DNA of 64,000 bases, from assembly GCF_020991375.1 (NCBI RefSeq), contig NZ_JAJLQZ010000006.1, positions 186,001 through 250,000 of the forward strand, read 5' to 3'. This document shows, in pieces, positions 8,239 to 16,246 of the stretch. Each line of letters begins with the position of its first letter. Within the stretch, counting starts at the first letter, position 1. The translations under genes and the position numbers were made by a program. The DNA is from Glycomyces amatae. Lineage in GTDB: Bacteria; Actinomycetota; Actinomycetes; Mycobacteriales; Micromonosporaceae. Below the pieces are notes generated by a model. The model did not search any database, was not told the origin of the DNA, and was given only the letters and a program-made list of their open reading frames with translations.

Positions 8239-9252
8239 ATGGCCATCAAAGCCGAGTACATCTGGATCGACGGCACCGAGCCGACGGCCAAACTGCGTTC
8301 CAAGACCAAGATCCTCGAGGCCGGCCAAGAGCCGCCGATCTGGGGCTTCGACGGCTCGAGCACCAACCAGGCCGAAGGCCACTCCTCCGACTGCGTGCTG
8401 CGCCCCGTCAAGGTCGTGCCCGACCCCATCCGCGGCGGCGGCGCCGTCCTGGTCCTGTGCGAGGTCCTCGACACCGACTTCACCCCCCACCCCTCCAACA
8501 CGCGCGCCAAGACCGCCGAGCTGGCCGAACGGTACGCGGACCAGGAGGCCTGGTTCGGCATCGAGCAGGAGTACACCTTCATGGTGGGCGCCCGCCCGCT
8601 GGGCTTCCCCGAGAACGGCTTCCCGGCCCCGCAGGGCGGCTACTACTGCGGCGTCGGCGCCGACGAGATCTTCGGCCGCGAGATCGTCGAGAAGCACCTC
8701 GACAACTGCCTCGCCGCGGGCCTGCCGATCTCGGGCATCAACGCCGAGGTCATGCCCGGCCAGTGGGAGTTCCAGGTCGGCCCGGCCTCCGCGCTCGACG
8801 TCGCCGACTCGCTGTGGCTGGCCCGCTGGCTGCTGTACCGCACCGCCGAGGAGTTCGACGTCTCCGCGACGATCGAACCCAAGCCCGCCAAGGGCGACTG
8901 GAACGGCGCCGGCTGCCACACCAACTTCTCCACCAAGGCCATGCGCGAGGACTACGAGCCGATCATCGCCGCGTGCGAGGCCCTCGGCGAGAAGGCCGAC
9001 GAGCACGTCAGGAACTACGGCGACGGCATCGCCGACCGCCTCACCGGCGCCCACGAGACCGCCCACTACACCCAGTTCTCCTACGGCGTCTCCGACCGCG
9101 GCGCCTCGATCCGCATCCCGTGGCAGGTCGAGAAGGACAAGAAGGGCTACCTCGAGGACCGCCGCCCGAACGCGAACATGGACCCCTACGTCGTGACCGG
9201 CCTCATCGTCGGCACCGTCTGCTCGGCCCTGGAGAAGAAGGGCCTCGTCTAG
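8239..9252 (+). CDS. glnII: Type II (eukaryotic-like) glutamine synthetase GlnII
   Basis: Makes glutamine from glutamate, ammonia and ATP in the cytoplasm. Seen: 337 residues from the ATG at 8239, close to the 340-345 of Streptomyces GlnII and far shorter than type I enzymes. The frame is open upstream, but MAIKAEYIWIDGTEP matches the family start and AAGAAGGG precedes it. Typical GSII motifs: WGFDGSSTNQAEGHSSD (about 35-51), ATP/metal-site residues in WFGIEQEYTF, INAEVMPGQWEFQ, NGAGCHTNFSTKAMR and GAHETAHYTQFSYGVSDRG. Actinomycetes usually also have a type I GlnA; GlnII is commonly under GlnR control, and a candidate GlnR site precedes it here. Confidence 0.95.
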   Translation: MAIKAEYIWIDGTEPTAKLRSKTKILEAGQEPPIWGFDGSSTNQAEGHSSDCVLRPVKVVPDPIRGGGAVLVLCEVLDTDFTPHPSNTRAKTAELAERYADQEAWFGIEQEYTFMVGARPLGFPENGFPAPQGGYYCGVGADEIFGREIVEKHLDNCLAAGLPISGINAEVMPGQWEFQVGPASALDVADSLWLARWLLYRTAEEFDVSATIEPKPAKGDWNGAGCHTNFSTKAMREDYEPIIAACEALGEKADEHVRNYGDGIADRLTGAHETAHYTQFSYGVSDRGASIRIPWQVEKDKKGYLEDRRPNANMDPYVVTGLIVGTVCSALEKKGLV

Positions 9253-9260
9253 AGCACGTC

Positions 9261-9324
9261 CGCCGCTCCGGTCGGAGCGGCGACCCCGGCGGGGCGGCGG
9301 GCCGCTCGGCTCGCCGCCCCGCCG
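9261..9324. terminator. Double hairpin between glnII and the convergent glycosyltransferase
   Basis: A 9-bp stem (9261-9269 with 9274-9282, loop GGTC) is followed at once by a 13-bp stem (9287-9299 with 9312-9324). They start 8 bases after the glnII stop, in a convergent region, and probably work in both directions. Confidence 0.75.
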
Positions 9325-9444
9325 CCGTTCGACGCATCGGCGAGCGGATCCGACCGACGCGCACCGCACACGAGCCCACCGAATCCTTCGTCCGTTCATG
9401 TCAAGGCGGCGGTCGGCGACGTCCGACCGGCACCACCGCCAGGG

Positions 9445-10749
9445 TCACCGGGGCGCGGCGCCCAGCGCGGCGACCCGCCGCAGGAGCGCCGCGTGCGAGA
9501 ACCGCTCCTCGACTACTGCGAAGGCCCGGTCCCGCTGGGCCGCATAGGTCTCCGGGTCGTGCGCGAGGGCGCGTACCGCGTCGGCGACCTCCCCGGGACC
9601 GCAGTAGACCGCGGCCGGGCCGAACAGCGGCTCGAACCGGCGGTCCATCACCACGGGCACCCCGGCGGCCATGGCCTCCAGCGGCGCGATACCGAAGGCC
9701 TCGCGGCCCTCCTCGGCGATGAAGTACACGTAGACGTCGAGGCCGTGCAGGAACTCCCGCGCGTCCACGGCGTCGAAGGGGAGCACCGACCAGTTCGCCG
9801 GGAGGCCTCCGAGGCGTTCCGCGACCGTGTCCGCCCCGCCGAGCACCCGCACCGCGAAGTCCCCGTGGGAGGGGTAGCACTCGAGCAGGCGCTCGGGCGA
9901 CTCGGGCCATTTGAGCGGATGGTCGCGGGCGTGGCGACCGATCCGGATCGGACCGTCCGCGGCCGGGCGGTCCTCGCGCCGCCACAGTGCCGGGTCGAGG
10001 CACTCGTACCAGTCCTCGCCGGACAGCTCGACGCCGTCGAGCTCGGCCGCGTGGTGCTCCAGCAGCGCCTCGCGGACCATGGGCCCCACCGGGTGCCAGG
10101 TGTGGTCGCCGACCCACTCGGCCATGCTCGCCCGCACCCGGTGCACATCCCAGGCCTCCTCGACGCCGCCGTCCGCTCCGTAGAACTTGAACGGGGTCTG
10201 GTTGACGACCAGGACCGTCCGGGCGGCCTCGATCTCGGGCATGTCGTCGCGGCGGCGCAGCACCACCGTCGGCAGCCGCACGATCATCAGGTCGCACGCG
10301 ACCCGGTCCCACGGGCCGATCCAGCGGACCCGCTCGCCGTCGACGAGCGAGGCGATCTTGGGGTTGACCTCGCGCGAGACGTCCCAGTGGAACACCGGGT
10401 GGTGCACCAGGCCCACGCGGAGCCCCGCCTCCCGGTAGGCGCGGATCTCCTCGGCGCCGGCGGTCGTGTTGCCGCCGGGCAGCGCGAAGTGGGAGACGAT
10501 GACGATGTCGCAGTCGAGGCGGACGGGGTCGGCCTTGGCGCGGCGGCGCCGCTCCTGCCACTCCAGCAGCGCGGCGCTCGCCGCGAGGCGGGTCGCGGGG
10601 GTCTCGGCGCCGTCGCCGAGGAGGCGGCGCAGCTCCGGGACGGCCTCGGTGGAGAACCCGTGCTCGAGCCGCGCCGTCAGCTTGCGCAGGAGCCTGCGGC
10701 GGCTGGTCGTGACCTGGCCGAGGGCGAACCCGCCCTTCCCCGCGCTCAC
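9445..10749 (-). CDS. GT4-type glycosyltransferase
   Basis: Seen: 434 residues from a GTG at 10749 whose bases overlap the TGA of the upstream gene (GTGA), implying translational coupling. After a short basic helix (TTSRRRLLRKLTARLEHG) comes a GT-B fold: CDIVIVSHFALPGGN (donor-half start), RIGRHARDHPLKWP, NWSVLPFDAVDAREFLHGLDVYVYF and EAFGIAPLEAMAAGVPVVMD, where the E-x7-E pattern of GT4 binds the nucleotide-sugar. The chain closely parallels the C-terminal half of the next gene, so one is a duplicate of the other. Cytosolic or membrane-peripheral; it probably extends a cell-surface glycan. Donor and acceptor unknown. Confidence 0.82.
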   Translation of the reverse strand: MSAGKGGFALGQVTTSRRRLLRKLTARLEHGFSTEAVPELRRLLGDGAETPATRLAASAALLEWQERRRRAKADPVRLDCDIVIVSHFALPGGNTTAGAEEIRAYREAGLRVGLVHHPVFHWDVSREVNPKIASLVDGERVRWIGPWDRVACDLMIVRLPTVVLRRRDDMPEIEAARTVLVVNQTPFKFYGADGGVEEAWDVHRVRASMAEWVGDHTWHPVGPMVREALLEHHAAELDGVELSGEDWYECLDPALWRREDRPAADGPIRIGRHARDHPLKWPESPERLLECYPSHGDFAVRVLGGADTVAERLGGLPANWSVLPFDAVDAREFLHGLDVYVYFIAEEGREAFGIAPLEAMAAGVPVVMDRRFEPLFGPAAVYCGPGEVADAVRALAHDPETYAAQRDRAFAVVEERFSHAALLRRVAALGAAPR

Positions 10750-13700
10750 CGCTCCACCGCCGTCGGGACCGCGACGCCGAGGCCGGCGGCCCGCCGCAGC
10801 AGCGCCCGGTGGGAGAAGTCGCGCTCGGCCTTCTCGAGGGCGCGGGCCGCCTGCGCGGCGTAGTGGTCGGGGTCGTCCATGAACTCGCGGACGCGGGCCT
10901 CGACCTCGGCGGGCTCGCAGTAGACCGCGCCGTCGCCGAACAGCGGCTCGAAGCTGCGCGGCAGCAGGCACGGCAGGCCGACGGCCATGGCCTCCAGCGG
11001 GGTGCGGCCGAAGGCCTCGTCGCCGGACTCGGCGATGAAGAACACCACCACGTCCACGGCGTGCAGGAACTCCCTGGGCCGCATGGCGCCGAACGGCAGG
11101 ACCGTCCAGTTCTCGGGCAGGCGGCGCAGCATGCCCTTGACGGCCTTCGCGCCGCCGAGCACGTGGATCTCGAAGTCCTCGGAGGGCGGGTAGCAGGCGA
11201 GGGTGTCCTCGGGGGTCTCGGGCCATTTGCGGACGTGGTCGCGCGCGTGGCGGCCGATCCGGATCGGGCCCGAGCCGGGGCGGCGGCCCTCGCGCCGCCA
11301 TTCGTCGACGTCGAGGATCCCGTACCAGTGGTCGTCGCTGACGTCGATGCCCTCGGTCTCGGCGGCGTGCTCGGTCTCCAGGACCCGGCGCACCACCGGC
11401 CCCTGCGGGTACCAGGTGTGGTCGCCGAGCCAGTCGGCGAGGTTCCGGTGGACGGTGCGGACGTCCCAGGTGAGCCGGCGCCCCGCCCCCGGGCCGTAGT
11501 ACTCGTACGGGGGCTGGTTGACCACGAGGATGGTGCGGCGGGCGCGCAGCGCGGGCAGGTCGTCCATGGGGCGCATCATGATCCGCGGGAAGCGCACGAT
11601 CGCCAGGTCGCACTCGACCCGGTCGTGGGCGGTGATGAGCACGACACCCTCGTCGTCGAGGAGCTCGCGGATCTTGTCGTTGAGGGGCCGGTCGAGGGGC
11701 CAGTCGTAGACCGGGTGGTGCACCAGGCCGACGCGCAGCCCGGCCCGGCGGAAGGCCCGGACCTCCTCGGCGCTCGAGGAGGAGCTGCCGCCGGGCAGCA
11801 TGAAGTTGGAGACGACCACGACGTCGAGCTCGAGCTCGCGGCGTTCGACCTTGTCGTCGAGCTCGTACCAGTCGGCGAGGACCGCGGCGGCGGCGAGGCG
11901 GTGCTCGGGCGCGGTCGCCTCGTCGGCGGCGAGGCCGCCGAGGTGCGCGATCGCCTCGGTCGACCATCCTTCGTGGAGGCGGGTGCGCCACAGCCGCAGC
12001 GACCGGTCCTGCGCCTCGGTGAGCGCGTGCGCCTCGGGGCGGCCGAGGACCCGCTTCGCGAAGCGGCGCGCCCGCCCGGCGAGGCGCCGCAGAGCCGCGC
12101 GCTTGCCGCGCAGGACCTTCCGGGCGGCGCGCTTGGGGAGCCGCACCGCCTTCCCGGCGAGGGGCCGGAGCCGCTCGGCCGCGCCCCGGCGCGGTCGGGG
12201 CGCCTCCGGTTCGGCGGCGGGGGGCGGCAGGACGCGGATCGGGCCGATCGCGGCGTCCGCGAAGTCGACGGCGACCGCGGCGGCGACCGCCTCGTCGGCG
12301 GCCACGGCGCCCCCGGCCTCGACCTCGGCGAGGTCGACCCATTCGATCCCGAGCTCGGCGGCCTTCGCGAGCGGCGCCCGCGCCACCGGCAGGTACTTGT
12401 CCTCTATGGATTCCCAGCTCTGGTAGTGGGCGACCGCCACGGCGGCGTCGGAGGCGGCGTCGCGGGCGAGCTCGGCCAGCGCCGCGCGCTGCACGGGCGT
12501 GTCGTAGCGCCAGTCCGCGACGTGGACCCGGTCGACCCGCCGGGGCCGGGCCGCCTCGCCGAGGATCGAGGCGGGGGCCGGGAACGGCCGGACGCGGGCG
12601 CCGGGGTCCAGGAGCGGCTTGGCCCGCTTCTGCTGGATCGCCTTGTGCCAGTGGTGGAAGCCCGCTTCGTAGGCGGCGCGGGACGGATGCATCCAGCCGT
12701 CGCCGACCTCGCCGAGGGAGAGCGAGCCGGCGCGGCGGCGCACGATCGTGTGGCAGGCCTCCATGCGGACCCAGCGCCGGGAGCCGAAGACCTTCTGGAG
12801 CCGCAGGCGGAACTCCGAGTCGCCGCCCTTGCGGGCGGTGTCGTAGCCGCCGAGGCGGGAGCGGACCGGGTCGGTGCGGAACATGATCGAGGTCGAGCGG
12901 GCCTCGGTGAGGCTCCGGCCGGGGGCGCCGAACAGGCGCAGGTCGGCGTCGGCGCGGATGCCGCGGCTCATGGTCATGACGGTCTCGTCGGCGGCGAGCA
13001 GCGGCGCGGCCTGGGCCTCCAGCCAGCGCGGGTGGGCCCAGTCATCGGAGTCGAGGCCGGTCGTGAAGACCCCCGCGGCCTTAGCCAGGGCGAGGTTGCG
13101 GGCCCGGTAGGTGCCGCCGTTGGCGGGCAGGGCGATCACCTCCACGCGCGGGTCGAGGTCGGCGGCGGCGGTGAGGACCTTCTCGAAGTCGGGCCCGGAG
13201 GCGTCGTCGACCAGCAGCAGCTCCCAGTCGCGCCACGTCTGCTCGGTCACCGAGCGGACGGCGGTGAGCAGTTCGGGGCCGGGCCGGTGGCAGGTCATGA
13301 TGATCGAGACGAGCGGGCCGTCCACCCCGCCGGCGGGGACGGCGGAGCGGAGCCGGTCGAGCATCGGCAGGGCGGGGTCGCGGTGGTCGAGCGCGACGCC
13401 GGTCCAGTCGGCGTAGCGGGCGAACGCGTCGAGGAAGGCGCTCTCGCCGCCGCCGTGCGCGGGGTGGGCGAGTTCGGCGTCGACGGCGGCCGCGAGGCGG
13501 TCGGGGAGGCGGTCGGCGTCCGCGCGCAGCCGCGCGACGCGGCCGGGCTCGCCGTCCCAGACGGCCAGGCTCAGGTGGAGCGCCCGGTGTGACGCGGGGA
13601 GGTCGGCGTCCTCGCCCGCGCGGTCGTAGAGGGCCAGCGCCAGTTCGCGGTCGCCGGCGGCGGCGGGCCGGACGGCGAGGGCGCGGGCGAGCTCGCACAG

Positions 13701-13910
13701 CGCGCCGGTGTCGAGGGGGCCGGCCGCCCCGAGAAGCTCGGCGGGGTCGGTCGCCCCGGCCCGGACGCGCGCGGCCAGGGCACCGCGGCCGATCGGCGAG
13801 TCGCCGCGGACGGCGGCCGCGGCGATCGCGGACGCCGGGGCCCGCTCCAGGTCGGCGCGGTGCCGGTCGAGGAAGGCCTGGATCTGGTGGGATCGGGTCA
13901 GGGCGGTCAT
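10746..13910 (-). CDS. Two-domain glycosyltransferase (GT2-GT4 fusion)
   Basis: Seen: 1054 residues from the ATG at 13910 (AGGA just upstream). Order: an alpha-helical, repeat-like N-terminus (1-195); a GT2 domain (about 199-440) with VSIIMTCHRPGPELLTAVRS, LLLVDDASG and the metal-binding GLDSDDW (287-289 region); a linker with about 15 Arg/Lys in 50 residues (575-625); a GT4 domain (695-1054) with VVVVSNFMLPGGSSS, RIGRHARDHVRKWP and EAFGRTPLEAMAVGLPC. Two catalytic domains suggest two successive sugar transfers. The basic amphipathic linker could dock the enzyme on the membrane. The downstream GT4 gene is coupled by a 4-base overlap. The divergent GT2 gene at 14192 probably belongs to the same pathway. 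Confidence 0.85.
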   Translation of the reverse strand: MTALTRSHQIQAFLDRHRADLERAPASAIAAAAVRGDSPIGRGALAARVRAGATDPAELLGAAGPLDTGALCELARALAVRPAAAGDRELALALYDRAGEDADLPASHRALHLSLAVWDGEPGRVARLRADADRLPDRLAAAVDAELAHPAHGGGESAFLDAFARYADWTGVALDHRDPALPMLDRLRSAVPAGGVDGPLVSIIMTCHRPGPELLTAVRSVTEQTWRDWELLLVDDASGPDFEKVLTAAADLDPRVEVIALPANGGTYRARNLALAKAAGVFTTGLDSDDWAHPRWLEAQAAPLLAADETVMTMSRGIRADADLRLFGAPGRSLTEARSTSIMFRTDPVRSRLGGYDTARKGGDSEFRLRLQKVFGSRRWVRMEACHTIVRRRAGSLSLGEVGDGWMHPSRAAYEAGFHHWHKAIQQKRAKPLLDPGARVRPFPAPASILGEAARPRRVDRVHVADWRYDTPVQRAALAELARDAASDAAVAVAHYQSWESIEDKYLPVARAPLAKAAELGIEWVDLAEVEAGGAVAADEAVAAAVAVDFADAAIGPIRVLPPPAAEPEAPRPRRGAAERLRPLAGKAVRLPKRAARKVLRGKRAALRRLAGRARRFAKRVLGRPEAHALTEAQDRSLRLWRTRLHEGWSTEAIAHLGGLAADEATAPEHRLAAAAVLADWYELDDKVERRELELDVVVVSNFMLPGGSSSSSAEEVRAFRRAGLRVGLVHHPVYDWPLDRPLNDKIRELLDDEGVVLITAHDRVECDLAIVRFPRIMMRPMDDLPALRARRTILVVNQPPYEYYGPGAGRRLTWDVRTVHRNLADWLGDHTWYPQGPVVRRVLETEHAAETEGIDVSDDHWYGILDVDEWRREGRRPGSGPIRIGRHARDHVRKWPETPEDTLACYPPSEDFEIHVLGGAKAVKGMLRRLPENWTVLPFGAMRPREFLHAVDVVVFFIAESGDEAFGRTPLEAMAVGLPCLLPRSFEPLFGDGAVYCEPAEVEARVREFMDDPDHYAAQAARALEKAERDFSHRALLRRAAGLGVAVPTAVER

Positions 13911-14191
13911 GGGTCCTAAGTCGGGAAGATCCTGTTGGAACCGGGTGGTCGTGGGGCCGGGCGCCCCGGCGTGCCGGCGTGCCGGGTGCTGCACCATTGT
14001 CCCAGACCATTGCACACCGGGTCCTACCTCGGGCGGGCGACCGCCGCACGGGCCACAGCGGCGGCCGCGGGGCGGCGCCCGGACGCGGTGCTCCGGGCCC
14101 CGGCCGGGCGCGCCCGGCCGGATGCGGTGATACCGGTCACGGTCGCACGGGACCGTCTGGGCGCGCCGCCGCGAAGTAGGCTCGGGACCCG

Positions 14192-15718
14192 ATGGAACCC
14201 TCGATCCCCGACCCGGCCTCGGGCCTGCGCGTGCCGCGCAACGACTCCGGCTCGGTCGAGCCCCCGCCGCTGGGCGGCTGGACGCCGCGCGCCCGCGTCT
14301 CGGTGGTCGTGCCCGCCTTCGGCGGCCAGGACGCCCTCGACCTGACCCTGGCGGCCCTGGCCGCGCAGACCTACCCGTCCGAGCTGCTCGAGGTCGTCGT
14401 CGTCGACGACGGCAGCGAGCCGCCGCTGCGACTGCCGGACCTGCGCCCCGAGCACGCCCGCGTCGTCCCGAGCACCGCCGGGGCCTGGGGCGTCGCCGCC
14501 GCCGTCGACGCCGGGATCGCCGCGTCCGCCGGCGAGGTCGTCGTACGGCTGGACGCGGACGTGGTCCCCGCCGCGGCCCATGTCGAGGCGCACGCCCGCT
14601 GGCACCACCTGGCGGACTACTTCACGGTGATCGGAAAGCTCGCGTTCGCCGACGTCGAGGCCTCCGCGCTCGACCCCGAGAGCGTGCGGTCGGCCGTCGC
14701 CGCCGGCGAGGCCCCGTCGCTGTTCGCGGGCCGCGAGGTCAGCACCGACTGGGAGATCGCGCTGGTGCGCGAGTCCGGCGGGACCGTGGAGGACCCCGCG
14801 CGGGCGTTCACGATCGCGAACGGGGCCACGGTCTCGTTCACGCGGGCCGCATACGAGGCGTGCGGCGGCATGGACGCCACGATGCGCCTGGGCAGCGACA
14901 CCGAGCTGGGCTACCGGCTCGCGCAGCACGGCGCCCTGTTCATCGCCGACGCCGAGGCCGAGGTGTGGCACCTGGGCCAGTCGCAGATGAAGTCCCGCCG
15001 CGAGGAGGGCAAGCGCTACCGGCACGCCTTCCTCGCCAACCGGGTGCCCGCGCTGCGGCACCTGCGGACCCGCCCGGGGGCCCAGTGGGAGGTCCCGTAC
15101 GCCGAGGTCGTGATCGACGCGGCGGGCGCGCGGCTGGAGCCGGTCCGCGCCTCGGTCGCCGCGGTCCTGGGCGGCACGGTCGCCGACGTCGAGGTGGTCC
15201 TGACCGGCCCGTGGGGGGACCTGACCGAGGACCGGGTGGCGCCCCTGGAGGACCCGCTGCTGGACCTGCGGCTCATCCGCGAGACGTTCCGCGGCGACGC
15301 GCGCGTGCGCTTCGCCGAGCGCGCGCCCGAGGGGGCAGGGCGGGTGCCGTTCCGCCTCTACCTCGCACCCGGCGCGACGCTGCGACCCGACGGGTTCGCG
15401 AAGCTCGCGGCGTACGCGAACGAGCACCGCCTCGGCCGGGTCGAGACGGCCGTGCCCAGCGGGGTCGGCCCGCTCGCGGTCCGCCTGGACCGCACCGCGG
15501 CCCTGGCGCGCGCCGAGCGGCTGCGCGGGCCCGGCGAGTCCGCGGACGAACTCCTCGAGGCGCTGTGGGGCACGGCCGAGATCGACCCGGGTCCCTACTT
15601 CGGCGGCGGCCCGGCCCCGGGCGGCCGGGCGGCGAAACCGGCCCCGCGCTCGCTCCTGCGGCGAGCAGCGGGCCGCGTCAGGCGCGCCTTGCAGCGCTGG
15701 GCTGGGCCGCGAACCTAA
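14192..15718 (+). CDS. GT2 family glycosyltransferase
   Basis: Seen: 508 residues. A GT-A domain opens with ARVSVVVPAFGGQDALDLT (about 32-50), then VVVVDDGSEPP, and the DxD-type VRLDADVVPA (about 116-125). The acceptor-side element MDATMRLGSDTELGYRLAQHGA resembles the ED/ExxxxR region of GT2 enzymes. The C-terminal 200 residues form an unassigned domain ending in a basic helix (RSLLRRAAGRVRRALQRW) like the basic segments of the neighbouring transferases. No transmembrane helix. It is divergent from the GT2-GT4 gene across a 281-base gap, and the shared basic helices suggest a common membrane site. Substrate unknown. Confidence 0.82.
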   Translation: MEPSIPDPASGLRVPRNDSGSVEPPPLGGWTPRARVSVVVPAFGGQDALDLTLAALAAQTYPSELLEVVVVDDGSEPPLRLPDLRPEHARVVPSTAGAWGVAAAVDAGIAASAGEVVVRLDADVVPAAAHVEAHARWHHLADYFTVIGKLAFADVEASALDPESVRSAVAAGEAPSLFAGREVSTDWEIALVRESGGTVEDPARAFTIANGATVSFTRAAYEACGGMDATMRLGSDTELGYRLAQHGALFIADAEAEVWHLGQSQMKSRREEGKRYRHAFLANRVPALRHLRTRPGAQWEVPYAEVVIDAAGARLEPVRASVAAVLGGTVADVEVVLTGPWGDLTEDRVAPLEDPLLDLRLIRETFRGDARVRFAERAPEGAGRVPFRLYLAPGATLRPDGFAKLAAYANEHRLGRVETAVPSGVGPLAVRLDRTAALARAERLRGPGESADELLEALWGTAEIDPGPYFGGGPAPGGRAAKPAPRSLLRRAAGRVRRALQRWAGPRT

Positions 15719-15757
15719 CGCCCTCGCCGTCCGGCCCGCCGGACTCGCCGTCAGGCG

Positions 15758-16162
15758 CTAGTCCCGGTCTTCGGCGCGAACCCCGGCGGCCTGGTGGTGT
15801 CGGGCAGCGGCCGCGTAGCGCTCGGACTCGACGCTCGCCAGCACACGGCGGTTGGCGGCCGCGAGCTCTTCCGACAGCTGCGAGAACTGCTTGTCGACAG
15901 TGCGGGTCATGTGATCCAGCCGGGATGACAACTCGCGCAGACGGTGGTCGGCCTTGACCGCGTAACGCATCGACTGCCGGTGCTGCGTGGCGCCCGCCAG
16001 CGCCTGGAGCACGGCGGTGCCGCCCAGCAGGCAGCACAGGACCGCGACGGCGGCCCGCTCGGCGCCCGAAAGCGCCAGGGCCGCTCCTGTGGCGGCTGCG
16101 AACACCGCGAACGCCAGGAGCGCCTTCTGGAACGGCGAGGAGCGGCGGATGAGATCGAGCAT
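15758..16162 (-). CDS. Small two-helix membrane protein with coiled coil
   Basis: Seen: 134 residues from the ATG at 16162. Two predicted membrane helices (KALLAFAVFAAATGAALAL and AVAVLCCLLGGTAVLQALAG) are followed by about 70 hydrophilic residues with heptad-like spacing (ADHRLRELSSRLDHMTRTV, QFSQLSEELAAANRRVLAS), probably a coiled coil in the cytoplasm. It lies 84 bases downstream of the asparagine-synthetase-like gene in the same direction, so it may be co-transcribed. No known family recognised; it could serve as a scaffold or anchor for the glycan enzymes around it. Confidence 0.65.
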   Translation of the reverse strand: MLDLIRRSSPFQKALLAFAVFAAATGAALALSGAERAAVAVLCCLLGGTAVLQALAGATQHRQSMRYAVKADHRLRELSSRLDHMTRTVDKQFSQLSEELAAANRRVLASVESERYAAAARHHQAAGVRAEDRD

Positions 16163-16246
16163 CAGTGGTGGCGTCCTTCTCGTTGGAACGGCGGCGGGCG
16201 GGGCAGGGCGTCGACGAGGCCCCCTCTCGGTGCGGCCCGGGCATGG

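Noticed and set aside
10746-12342. A 965-codon open frame joining the GT4 gene with an upstream Arg-rich N-terminus
   Set aside because: The N-terminal part is out of frame with, and inside, the GT2-GT4 gene; the real start is the GTG at 10749 coupled to that gene's stop.
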